From positions 1 to 45,902 of IMG/VR virus record IMGVR_UViG_3300020152_000032: DNA of 45,902 nt. One strand, given 5' to 3'. The stretch comes from a virus. Positions 35,652 through 43,319 of the stretch are shown piece after piece; positions within the stretch are counted from its first letter, which is position 1; the number at the start of each line of letters is the position of its first letter. The position numbers and the translations under genes are program-made. The notes beneath the pieces are model-generated. The model saw nothing but the letters and a program-made list of their open reading frames with translations, was not told the origin of the DNA and searched no databases.

Positions 35652-37127
35652 CTACAGGCGGAACGCGAGCTGCGTCGCGCCGACGATGAACTGGTTGACC
35701 AGATCGGGCGGCAGCCGCCAGTCCATCCGGTTGGGGTCGGAGACGTTCCGCTCGGCGACGAGCTCGGCCTTGAACTGCTCGAAGCCCTCGACGAGGGTGA
35801 GGTCCTGCATGTCCTCGAACCAGAGGAGCGCCTCGGCCTTGCCCAGCTTGGGCGTCATCACGGGCTGGCCCGGGCCGACCTTGGTGCCGTCGCTGGCGAG
35901 CAGGTGGCGCGGGTAGTTCGTCTGGAGCCGCGTGCGCCAGGTGTAGCGCAGCAGCATCAGGGTCAGGACCGTCGTCACGTCGAGGTACGCGTCATCCGGC
36001 GCGCCGGCCGCGTTCTCCTGGTAGGTCGTGACGACGCGCTCGAGCTGGACGACCCCGCCGGGGCCGACCACCGTCGTGCCGATCCCGTCGTACAGCAGCA
36101 GGTTGCGCTCCTCGGGGTCGAACCGGTCGACCTCGATCGGCGGCAGGACGTGCGGCATCGCCACGGTCTGGAGCGGCCGGTTCGGCTGGCGAGCCCCCTC
36201 CTTCGAGATCAGGGCCGCCGCGACCGCGGCGAACTCGATGGGCGGCGTGATCGGGTTCTGGCCGGGCTGCGCCAGGATCACGCTGAACCCGCTGTTGCGC
36301 CCGTCGCCGAGCGTCGTGAGGGCCGAGTGGGAGCCCTCCGCCGAGGTGATCGCGACGCCCATCATCTGCCGCATGGGGCCGCTGCGCGAGCTCAGCTCGT
36401 TCTCGATCGCGGCGAGGCTGGTCGCGTCCGTGTAGCCGTGGGCCCAGACGTGGAACCAGGAGTTGCCCATGTTGGCGATCAGGGTCGCCAGGGCCGGGTT
36501 GGTCGTCCCGCCGGTGAGCTGGACGAACGCCAGGCCGACGCCGGCCGGCAGCGCCTGGCCGTCGGCGTAGCTGTGGCGCATGTCGTAGCCGTTGCCGACC
36601 TCGCCCTTGTGGCGGTAGGTGATGGTGACGACCTCGTCCGCCACGGACGAGGTGACGGCCAGGTCCGGGTTCGCGTTGATCGCCGCGTCGATCGCATCGG
36701 CGATGTCCGTGTCCTCGTCGCCGGCGAGGACCCCGACCGGGACCAGCTCGCCGCCGATGTACAGCGAGATCGTGCCGTCGGCGGTGGCCGGGCCGGTGAC
36801 CGTGATCGTGCCGGCCGCCGCCACGCCGGCGCCGTCGTCGGCGAGGACGCCGATCCAGCACTCGGTCTCGCGGTTGGCCTTGAAGTGCGCGATCGCCTGG
36901 CGGTGCAGCATCGAGCCGCGGCCGGCGAGCGGGATCACCTGGGCCGCGCTCGTCACGCGGTAGAGCGTGTTGGCCGTCGCCGAGCCCCCCGACAGCTTCT
37001 GGCCGAGGATCAGGTGCCGGTACGGCAAGAGCCCGGGGCCCTGCGACGCCTGCGACGCGTCGAGCTCGACGGCCTGGTAGGGGATGCGCAGGTTCGCCGG
37101 GACCTCGTTGAACGTGACGGGCGCCAT
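35652..37127 (-). CDS. Contractile tail sheath protein (Mu gpL-like)
   Basis: This 491-residue protein is a Mu L-type tail sheath, so the virion is a myovirus. It begins MAPVTFNEVPANLRIPYQAV, then LLPYRHLILGQKLSGG, IPLAGRGSMLHRQAIAHFKA, a central LTGGTTNPALATLIANMGNS, and the C-terminal family block VVTTYQENAAGAPDDAYLDV, TVLTLMLLRYTWRTRLQTNY, KLGKAEALLWFEDM. The length is normal for the Mu sheath. It is flanked by the DUF2635 gene and the tube gene, an arrangement unique to Mu-like tails. Confidence 0.92.
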   Translation of the reverse strand: MAPVTFNEVPANLRIPYQAVELDASQASQGPGLLPYRHLILGQKLSGGSATANTLYRVTSAAQVIPLAGRGSMLHRQAIAHFKANRETECWIGVLADDGAGVAAAGTITVTGPATADGTISLYIGGELVPVGVLAGDEDTDIADAIDAAINANPDLAVTSSVADEVVTITYRHKGEVGNGYDMRHSYADGQALPAGVGLAFVQLTGGTTNPALATLIANMGNSWFHVWAHGYTDATSLAAIENELSSRSGPMRQMMGVAITSAEGSHSALTTLGDGRNSGFSVILAQPGQNPITPPIEFAAVAAALISKEGARQPNRPLQTVAMPHVLPPIEVDRFDPEERNLLLYDGIGTTVVGPGGVVQLERVVTTYQENAAGAPDDAYLDVTTVLTLMLLRYTWRTRLQTNYPRHLLASDGTKVGPGQPVMTPKLGKAEALLWFEDMQDLTLVEGFEQFKAELVAERNVSDPNRMDWRLPPDLVNQFIVGATQLAFRL

Positions 37128-37130
37128 GGG

Positions 37131-37373
37131 CTACTCCTCGATTCCGCTGCGGGTGGTACCGCTGTGCACCGGCCGCGTCGCGAGGCCCGCCACGGGGGCG
37201 TTCTCCGGCGAGACCGGCCTGGGCTCGTCGCCGTCGACCGGCACGACCTCGCCGCGGGCCAGCTTCCGCTGCCAGTAGATCGTGTCCGGAACCTCGCCGC
37301 CCTCGTCCGGCAGCTGGCGCTTGGTGTGCGGGTCGCGGATGATGTGGCCCTTGGTAGCGGGACGAACTCTCAT
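37131..37373 (-). CDS. DUF2635 protein (Mu-like, upstream of sheath)
   Basis: This 80-residue protein reads MRVRPATKGHIIRDPHTKRQ, LPDEGGEVPDTIYWQRKLAR, GEVVPVDG. The R-D-P-x-T-x-x-x-L-P...Y-W-x-R-x-x-x-x-G-x-V pattern is DUF2635, encoded just before the sheath in Mu-like phages. Its role in tail assembly is unknown. The ATG overlaps the tail-terminator stop by 4 bp. Confidence 0.85.
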   Translation of the reverse strand: MRVRPATKGHIIRDPHTKRQLPDEGGEVPDTIYWQRKLARGEVVPVDGDEPRPVSPENAPVAGLATRPVHSGTTRSGIEE

Positions 37374-37954
37374 GGGGGTGGCGCCTCCGGCTGAACGACG
37401 ACTTGGTCCTCGACCACGTCGTCCGCGTGGACGGCGCCGCCGAGGTTGAACGTGGTGTTGGCCGTCCTGAACCGGTCGAAGGTCTCGGCCGCGGGCGGCT
37501 CGGGCGCCAGCGTCCGGTAGGTGACCTCGTAGGTGAGGCCGATCCCACCGATCAGCCGATCGCCGACCGTGTCGGTCTCGAGCTCGGAGCCGGTCAGGAT
37601 GCTTCCCGCCGCCACTCCGCCCAGGAGCTGGTCGCCGTGCATCACCCGCTCGATCTCGACCGCGATGTCGTTGGTCGCGTCGAGGACCTTGGCCTCCGCA
37701 TCACCCTCGCCATCGTCAGGCGCGGGGACCAGGCCGACCACCAGGAAGTCGGCCCGACGGGTGAGCTCGCGCGGAGCGGTCTGCTCGCTCTCGGGGTCCA
37801 CGCGCTCGGTCAGGGCCGGGTAGACCAGGATGGCGGGCACCTCGTCCTCCCGGACCGGGAGGTGCCGGTTGACGAAGACGCGGTCGCCGGCGACCGTCTG
37901 CCCCAGCAGCAGGTCGCGGACCTTCTCGGCGATCACCTGGCGCTGGTGCGGCAT
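37370..37954 (-). CDS. Phage tail terminator/minor tail protein (gpU-like)
   Basis: This 194-residue protein begins MPHQRQVIAEKVRDLLLGQT, then RVFVNRHLPVREDEVPAILV, PRELTRRADFLVVGLV and NDIAVEIERVMHG, ending in a Pro-rich tail. The layout resembles minor tail/tail completion proteins of the lambda gpU type that cap the tail tube. The ATG shares a base with the stop of the head-tail joiner (TGATG), so no GpZ lies between. A longer frame upstream of this ATG is poorly composed and rejected. Confidence 0.7.
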   Translation of the reverse strand: MPHQRQVIAEKVRDLLLGQTVAGDRVFVNRHLPVREDEVPAILVYPALTERVDPESEQTAPRELTRRADFLVVGLVPAPDDGEGDAEAKVLDATNDIAVEIERVMHGDQLLGGVAAGSILTGSELETDTVGDRLIGGIGLTYEVTYRTLAPEPPAAETFDRFRTANTTFNLGGAVHADDVVEDQVVVQPEAPPP

Positions 37955-38280
37955 CAGGCGCCCACCCGGTGCAGCCCGAGCCGGATCCCGCCCGTGCCGT
38001 CCGGCATGCGGGCCTTCACCTTGTAGGTCTTCCCCTTGATCGTCAGGCGGGGGTTGTCGACCTTCGGGTCGGTCGGCAGGTCCTCGAGGCGCAGCCAGAC
38101 CGACGGGCCGAGGAGCTCGACGTCGCCCTCGCCCGCCGTGTCGACCGCCACGCCCTGCTCGTCGAAGAGTCCCGTCACCGTCACCGCCGGCCCGGAGGCC
38201 GGCTGGTAGACCACGGGCGTGCCGCCCAGGTGGACCTGGGCGGCTCGATCCGCGCGAGCGACGAGGTCCTCGAACGCCAT
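37954..38280 (-). CDS. Head-tail joining protein (lambda FII-like)
   Basis: This 108-residue protein reads MAFEDLVARADRAAQVHLGG, TPVVYQPASGPAVTVTGLFD, SVWLRLEDLPTDPKVDNPRL and TIKGKTYKVKARMPDGTGGI. This is the pattern of small phage head-tail attachment proteins related to lambda gpFII, which bind beneath the portal connector. It lies between the DUF2190 capsid protein and the tail terminator, as FII lies after the capsid genes in lambda. Confidence 0.75.
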   Translation of the reverse strand: MAFEDLVARADRAAQVHLGGTPVVYQPASGPAVTVTGLFDEQGVAVDTAGEGDVELLGPSVWLRLEDLPTDPKVDNPRLTIKGKTYKVKARMPDGTGGIRLGLHRVGA

Positions 38281-38282
38281 CG

Positions 38283-38642
38283 CTACTCGATCGTGTCGAC
38301 GACCGCGGTGGTCCCGTTGAGCATGACGAGCCCGGTGGTCGCCCCCGAGATTTCGCCGCCCTTACGGACCGCCGCGCCGATGAGCGTGTTGCTCGTGACG
38401 GTCGTCGTGCACTTCTTGGCGCTGTCGTCCCAGTAGATCCGGGCGCCCTCGGACCACGTCTGGCCGGTCGCCTTCGGCAGCTCGAAGACGCCGCTCCGCT
38501 GGCCCTCGAACTGGTCACCCTCGTCGGCGTCGGCCGCGGCCACGACGAAAAGGGCGCCGATGAGGTAGCCGGTGCCACCGACCACGCCGCCCGAGGGGGC
38601 GGTGAGGTCCAGGACATCGCCGGGCTGCTTGAAGTTGCGCAT
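38283..38642 (-). CDS. DUF2190 capsid decoration (cement) protein
   Basis: This 119-residue protein reads MRNFKQPGDVLDLTAPSGGV, GGTGYLIGALFVVAAADADE, FEGQRSGVFELPKATGQ, RIYWDDSAKKCTTT and TLIGAAVRKGG, the DUF2190 pattern of capsid fibre/decoration proteins. It is usually encoded next to the major capsid protein. Here a lipoprotein gene separates the two. Confidence 0.88.
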   Translation of the reverse strand: MRNFKQPGDVLDLTAPSGGVVGGTGYLIGALFVVAAADADEGDQFEGQRSGVFELPKATGQTWSEGARIYWDDSAKKCTTTVTSNTLIGAAVRKGGEISGATTGLVMLNGTTAVVDTIE

Positions 38643-38699
38643 CGTGATCTTCTCCTCGTCGCTCGCGTTACCGGATCGGGTTGGGGTCGGCGCCGGCGG

Positions 38700-39119
38700 T
38701 CACTCGAGGTGCCGGCGCGGCAGTCGGCGCTGATCCGGCTCGACGACGGCAGCCGCCTGGGACGAGCGAGGGTCCATGGCCTCAAGCCGGGCGTCGACAC
38801 GGGGCGGGATCGGGTGGTAGTCGACGAGCTCGGCCGCGGCCGGTGGTCGGCCGAGACCCGATCGACCAGCCGCGGGCTTGACCCACGCGGTCGGCTCGAG
38901 GACCGCCGCCGGGGCCGGCGCGGCCGCCGGCACGACGGGCGTCGCGGCATCCACCATGAGGGCGGGCGCCGAGTGGACGGCCGGCTGCGCCGCCAGCGAG
39001 GCCGCGGCTGGGCTCGGCACCGCGACCTGGTCGAGGTCCGCCGGCGGCGCGCCGGGGGGCTCGGGCCGGCAGGCGATGCTCATCAAGGCGAGGGCGGTGG
39101 CGATCAGGAAGGGCTTCAT
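38700..39119 (-). CDS. Predicted lipoprotein within the head operon
   Basis: This 139-residue protein has a clear signal peptide with a lipobox, MKPFLIATALALMSIAC, with C17 as the probable lipidated residue. The mature part is Ala/Pro/Val-rich and extended (VVPAAAPAPAAVLEPTAWVK), with no globular motif. It would be anchored to an inner- or outer-membrane leaflet of a Gram-negative cell. It lies between the capsid and DUF2190 genes, an unusual place. Phage lipoproteins such as T5 Llp block superinfection by binding the receptor, and a similar role is one hypothesis. Confidence 0.65.
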   Translation of the reverse strand: MKPFLIATALALMSIACRPEPPGAPPADLDQVAVPSPAAASLAAQPAVHSAPALMVDAATPVVPAAAPAPAAVLEPTAWVKPAAGRSGLGRPPAAAELVDYHPIPPRVDARLEAMDPRSSQAAAVVEPDQRRLPRRHLE

Positions 39120-39170
39120 CGTGGTCTCCTGGTTGGGCTCGAGGGCTGAGGCTCGCGAGGTCCCTGGGGA

Positions 39171-41348
39171 CTACGGGGTCCCGTCGTCGGTGATCGCGGT
39201 GCGCCAGTCGACCGCGTTCACTCCGAAGTCGTGGCGGACCTTGTACTCCTTGCCGTCGATCCGCCAGCCGTCGCGGCTCTCCGTGAACGGCGTCTGCTGG
39301 CCGTTGAGGAAGTTGACCTCGAAGGTCGGGTTCCGCTGCGGGTCGGCGAAGATGTAGCGCCGGGTGCCCGCGACGTACGGCGAGTCGATCACCTCCTCGA
39401 AGAGGTTGCGGACGCCGTTCGGCGTGACGCCGTCGCCCGCGTCGATGTCGAACTCGGCGGTGTTGAAGTTCCGCGCGGCCATGCCGTACGCGGTCCCGAC
39501 GAGGAGCGTGTGCGGGCGCATCACGATCCGGTTGCCGCTCGGGTCGGTGATCGCGGCCATCAGGACGCGGTTGGCGTCCAGGCCGGCGACGCCGAGCGCG
39601 GTGCCCGTCGGCTGGATGTTGCCGTGGTCGGCGTGGAAGAGCGTCTTCGCGTCCGACATCACCGGGCCGAGCCCGCCGTTCAGGCCGAGCAGGTCCCAGA
39701 ACTCCAGCTCGATCGTGTGCCCCGCGGCGCGGCCGGCGTCCTCGACGAGGCGGAGGATGGCGCCGAGATCGTCGTTGACGATCACCTGCCGCGTGACGGC
39801 GAAGATGTTGCCGAACGTCTGGATCTGGACCGTCTCGGAGACGCCGTCCGGGATCTCCTTGTTCTTGAACTCGGCGTGCTCCGGGACCTTGTCGAGGCGG
39901 CCGAGGGTGCCGAGGCGCAGGCGCCGGGACAGCTTGAAGTCCGAGACGCTGCCGACCTTGGCGAGCTTCCGCCAGGCGTCCTCGGCGAGGACGTAGTTGG
40001 CGAGCAGCGTCGTGTCCACGACGGAGTCGATGATCCCGGGGAAGTCGCTGGTCGTGTGATACCCGCCCGCTCGGGTGTCGAACGCGAGCTCCGCGATGCG
40101 GAGCGGGTTCATGCCGCGCGTCTTCACGCCGGCGCGGAGAAGGCAGTCCTCCGCGAGGCGGAGCAGGGTCATCCCGCCGGCCTCGCCCGGGTCGAGCTTG
40201 ACGGTCTGGCCGCGCTTGCGGCCGGCCTCGACGACCGCGGCCGCCTGGCCGGTGCGCTGGATCAGCCAGTCGGTCGCGCAGCGGCGGAACTTGTCGCGCG
40301 CGTCGCTGCCGACCTCGATCCGGCCGTGGCCGGTCTCGATGCGGCCGTCCCTCTCGAAGATGTCCTGCGCCTCGGCCCGGAACTTCGCCACGGTGTCCCC
40401 CCTCTCGATCGCCCGCTGGACGACCTTCTCGGCGACGCCGAGGGTGCGGCCGATCCGCTGGATGTGCAGGATCCGCGCGCGCTCCCCGGCGCGCGCCACG
40501 AGCGACCGGCGCTCGCCGTCCCCGCTCTGATTCGGCTGCTCGCCGCCCTGCTCGGCGTCGCCCGAGTCGCCGGCGTCGCCGGCGTCGCCGGTGCCCTCGC
40601 CGCCCTGCTCGCCGGCGCCGTCGCCCTCGTCACCGGCCCCGCCGGTGCCGGTCTTCTCGGCGTCGGTCTCGTCGGGCTGGTCCTGGCCGCCGCCCTCGGC
40701 GCGCACGTTGACGGGGGTGCTCTTGGCCTTCGGCTTCATGGCTCGCTCCTCGGCGACGAACTCGCACGGGTTGGTAGTGGCGCCTTCCGATCGAACGCTG
40801 GCGCCGGCGTCGGCGCCGATCGGCACCATGGAAATCTCGTAGGGCTCCCAGTCGGTCACGAGCATCTCGGGGATCTCGCCCTCGCCGTCGCTGACCTTCT
40901 CGAGGCGGTGCGCCCGGTACCCGACGCTCACGTTGCGGATCACGCCGTCGCGGACCATGCCAAGGACCGCGTCGGCCTCCGGATGGTGCTCGGCCTTTGC
41001 GAACCGCACCTTGGCCACGCCGCGCGTCTTCTCGAGCCGCGCCGACTCGACGACGCCGATCACGTCCTTGAGGTCGAACGCGTTGTGCGAGTTGAGCAGC
41101 GGGGCGCCGCTGTTGAGGCGCTCCATGCGGACGTGCTTGGGGTCGAGACTGAGCCTCTCGTAGTAGCGGTCGTACTCGGAGAACCCGCGGAGCACGGACT
41201 CCCCGGTGGTCCAGACGATGTCGACGGTCCGATCGTCTTCGTTGATCGACTCCGGGTCGACCATGGCGCGCCGCACCATCGCGGGCACCTGCTTCGTCGT
41301 CACGGTGCGCGTGACACGGACGACGTCGGCCTGCGGCTTCTTCGCCAT
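39171..41348 (-). CDS. Prohead protease fused to major capsid protein
   Basis: This 725-residue fusion starts with an HK97-type (U35) prohead protease: H88 in LLNSHNAFDL and S141 in RNVSVGYR are the likely catalytic pair. A Gly/Asp/Glu-rich linker (about 215-280) and a helical scaffold-like region follow. The C-terminal half is a Mu-like major capsid protein (TTLLANYVLAEDAWRKLAKV, GNIFAVTRQVIVNDDLGAIL, LFHADHGNIQ, VNFLNGQQTPFTESRDGW). It should self-cleave at or after the linker during maturation. ATG 41348 is preferred over TTG 41351. An internal ribosome site before codon 204 could give a separate capsid precursor. Confidence 0.88.
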   Translation of the reverse strand: MAKKPQADVVRVTRTVTTKQVPAMVRRAMVDPESINEDDRTVDIVWTTGESVLRGFSEYDRYYERLSLDPKHVRMERLNSGAPLLNSHNAFDLKDVIGVVESARLEKTRGVAKVRFAKAEHHPEADAVLGMVRDGVIRNVSVGYRAHRLEKVSDGEGEIPEMLVTDWEPYEISMVPIGADAGASVRSEGATTNPCEFVAEERAMKPKAKSTPVNVRAEGGGQDQPDETDAEKTGTGGAGDEGDGAGEQGGEGTGDAGDAGDSGDAEQGGEQPNQSGDGERRSLVARAGERARILHIQRIGRTLGVAEKVVQRAIERGDTVAKFRAEAQDIFERDGRIETGHGRIEVGSDARDKFRRCATDWLIQRTGQAAAVVEAGRKRGQTVKLDPGEAGGMTLLRLAEDCLLRAGVKTRGMNPLRIAELAFDTRAGGYHTTSDFPGIIDSVVDTTLLANYVLAEDAWRKLAKVGSVSDFKLSRRLRLGTLGRLDKVPEHAEFKNKEIPDGVSETVQIQTFGNIFAVTRQVIVNDDLGAILRLVEDAGRAAGHTIELEFWDLLGLNGGLGPVMSDAKTLFHADHGNIQPTGTALGVAGLDANRVLMAAITDPSGNRIVMRPHTLLVGTAYGMAARNFNTAEFDIDAGDGVTPNGVRNLFEEVIDSPYVAGTRRYIFADPQRNPTFEVNFLNGQQTPFTESRDGWRIDGKEYKVRHDFGVNAVDWRTAITDDGTP
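40737..40752 (-). promoter_or_regulatory. Internal ribosome site and ATG within the protease-capsid gene
   Basis: CGAGGAGCGAGCC-ATG (minus strand, ATG at 40739) has GAGGAG 7 bp before codon 204, right after the protease domain ends. Translation from here would give a protein of about 522 residues beginning MKPKAKSTPVNVR, which includes the linker, the scaffold-like part and the capsid. Lambda makes its scaffold Nu3 from an internal start in the protease gene in a comparable way. Confidence 0.5.
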
Positions 41349-41381
41349 CAACGGCTCTGGGATGCCAGCACGCCGAGCTTG

Positions 41382-42995
41382 TCAAGCGCGAAGAGGATCA
41401 TTCCCGGCGTCCTCGTCGTCGGCGTCGTCCTGGTCGTCGTCCTGGTCGTCGCCCTCGACGTCGACGTCGAGGGCGACGCTGTCGTCGTCCGCTGTGGCGG
41501 GCGCGGCGCCTTTCGCGGCGCCCCCGCCCTGCAACAGGCCGGCGGTCGACGTCCGCCGCGGGTCGCAGTCGAGCACGATACCGGCGCCGTCGAATCGCCC
41601 GTTCCACCGCTCGAGCTCGGCGAACTGCTTCTCGGGATCCTCGCCGCGCTCGCGGACCATCTGCGGCCACGTCAGCGCGCCGATCCGGACGAGCTGCTGG
41701 TACGCCGCCGCCTCCTTCTGCGGGTCGAGCATCGGCATCGGCTGCGGCGACCACTCGGCCGTCGGCTCGCCGCCGCGCCAGTCCTCGAGCGCGCCCGCGA
41801 CCTCCGCGAACCAGCGGAAGGCGCCGTCGCAGAACTGCGGGATCAGCATGTTCCACTGCCAGTCCTCGACGTTGCGCCAGTGCGCGAGGCGCGCCATCCG
41901 GGCCGAGGAGAAGTTGACGTTCGAGTAGTCGCTGGTGAGGTCCTCGAAGGTCACGCCCAGCGTCGCGGCCACCCGCCGCAGGTGCGAGGACGTGAACGAT
42001 CCGTGGTCGCTCGTGCTCGGCGGCGTCGAAAACTGGACCGTCTTCCCGGGCGGCAGGTAGTGGAACTGCCCGGGCTCCAGCGACTCGAGGTCTTCCGGGC
42101 TCTTGGCGTCCGGCGACACCGGGCCAGCGGTGCCGTCCACGTCCTGCACGATGACGGAGAGGCACGCGGCGATCTTCTGCTGCATCAGCCGCGCGTCCTC
42201 GTACTCGTCGAGGTCGTTGAGGCGCGCGATCGCGGCGGCCAGCCAGGGCACGCCGTGCACCTGGCCGGGTCGCTCCACGCGGCAGACGTGGAGGACGTTC
42301 TCCGCAGCGACGCGGCGGCTCTCCCCTCCCATGCCGCCCTGCGGGTGCGTGCGGTAGAGCCAGTACGCGACGCGACGACCGCCGGCGTCGTACTCGATCC
42401 CCTGCACGATGCGGTTGCCCGGGTCGGCCGAGACGAGGTCGGGGAAGGACGAACGGCCGAGGTCGAGGTAGTCGGGCTCGAGGACCTGGAGGCGCAGCGG
42501 AACCTGGAGGCCATCGCGCTCGCCGGCGGGTTGGCGGACGACGAGCGCCTCGCCGCTCTCGACCACGGTCTCCATCACGAGGCGCTGCAACCCGTAGAAC
42601 GAGAGGCGCCCGTCGAAGTCGCACCGCGGCGAGTCGGCCCACGCCTTCCAGAGCTCGGCCATCCGGGCGGCGTTCGGGCCGGTCGGCTTCGCGATGATCC
42701 CCCAGCCGACCGTGTTGCTCGCGATGACGCCGATCCCGCGCCGCGCCCAGCCGTTGTTGCGCCGCAGGTCCCGCGAGAGCTCGCGGAGCCTGGGCAGCGC
42801 GGCGACCGCCGGTGCGTTCGCGTCGCCGCCGCCGCGGTGCCACCCGGCGGTCCGGTGGCCGCCGCCGGCTGCCTCGTAGTACCGGCCGAGCAGCGCGAAG
42901 GACGCCTTCGCGCGAACACGGCGCGCGGCCCAGCGCGGCGCGATGCCGCCGAGGAGCCGGTCGAACCAGGTCAGGCGGAGCGCGGGACTAGCCAT
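41382..42995 (-). CDS. Portal protein (lambda gpB family)
   Basis: This 537-residue protein matches lambda-type portals: RLTWFDRLLGGIAPRWAARR, LRELSRDLRRNNGWARRGIG, VIASNTVGWGIIAKPTGPNA, then QRLVMETVVESGEALVV, and the distal block YSNVNFSSARMARLAHWRNV. It forms the dodecameric DNA-entry ring. The C-terminus ends in a low-complexity Asp-rich tract (DDDSVALDVDVEGDDQDDDQ), unusually acidic. The ATG overlaps the gpW stop by 8 bp. Confidence 0.92.
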   Translation of the reverse strand: MASPALRLTWFDRLLGGIAPRWAARRVRAKASFALLGRYYEAAGGGHRTAGWHRGGGDANAPAVAALPRLRELSRDLRRNNGWARRGIGVIASNTVGWGIIAKPTGPNAARMAELWKAWADSPRCDFDGRLSFYGLQRLVMETVVESGEALVVRQPAGERDGLQVPLRLQVLEPDYLDLGRSSFPDLVSADPGNRIVQGIEYDAGGRRVAYWLYRTHPQGGMGGESRRVAAENVLHVCRVERPGQVHGVPWLAAAIARLNDLDEYEDARLMQQKIAACLSVIVQDVDGTAGPVSPDAKSPEDLESLEPGQFHYLPPGKTVQFSTPPSTSDHGSFTSSHLRRVAATLGVTFEDLTSDYSNVNFSSARMARLAHWRNVEDWQWNMLIPQFCDGAFRWFAEVAGALEDWRGGEPTAEWSPQPMPMLDPQKEAAAYQQLVRIGALTWPQMVRERGEDPEKQFAELERWNGRFDGAGIVLDCDPRRTSTAGLLQGGGAAKGAAPATADDDSVALDVDVEGDDQDDDQDDADDEDAGNDPLRA

Positions 42996-43248
42996 CTTCG
43001 TTCCGCCGCCAGCACGATCCGCCGCCCCGGCGGAACCCCTTCGACACGACCACCCGCCGGCTGGTGATCGCGCCGGAGCCGGCGACCTCCCGCCGCATCT
43101 CGGCGAGCAGCGACCGCATCTCGGCGAGGCTCTGGTAGGTGACGGTCCGCGCGGGCGGCCCCGCGTAGCTGACGGTCAGGATGCCGCTGGCGATCGCGGC
43201 CTTGAGGCTCGCGACGTCGTCCTCGGTCCAGATCGGTTCGACCGCCAC
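42988..43248 (-). CDS. Head-tail joining protein gpW-like
   Basis: This 86-residue protein has the gpW pattern: IWTEDDVASLKAAIASGILT, VSYAGPPARTVTYQSLAEMR, SLLAEMRREV. In lambda, gpW plugs the portal and binds FII, and it lies between the terminase large subunit (A) and the portal (B), exactly as here. The C-terminus is extended and basic with RRGGGSCW. The start is GTG. Confidence 0.85.
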   Translation of the reverse strand: MAVEPIWTEDDVASLKAAIASGILTVSYAGPPARTVTYQSLAEMRSLLAEMRREVAGSGAITSRRVVVSKGFRRGGGSCWRRNEDG

Positions 43249-43319
43249 GCCATCTGCCGAGGATCACAGCGCGACGCGGGTGTCAACGGCGGTGGACGCC
43301 GTCGTACGCGGCGCGCCGC

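Noticed and set aside
35514-37394. Long plus-strand frame opposite the tail sheath gene
   Set aside because: The minus strand encodes a clear Mu-type sheath. The plus translation is low-complexity with no family features.
37955-38950. Upstream extension of the gpU-like frame to 38950
   Set aside because: The upstream part is Arg/Ser/Pro filler antisense-shifted over the joiner and DUF2190 genes. The ATG at 37954 overlaps the joiner stop and fits the family start.
39231-43067. A very long open frame on the plus strand across the capsid and portal genes
   Set aside because: It is antisense to two strongly recognised genes. Its translation is Val/Asp/Arg/Ala filler, and long antisense frames are expected in DNA this GC-rich.
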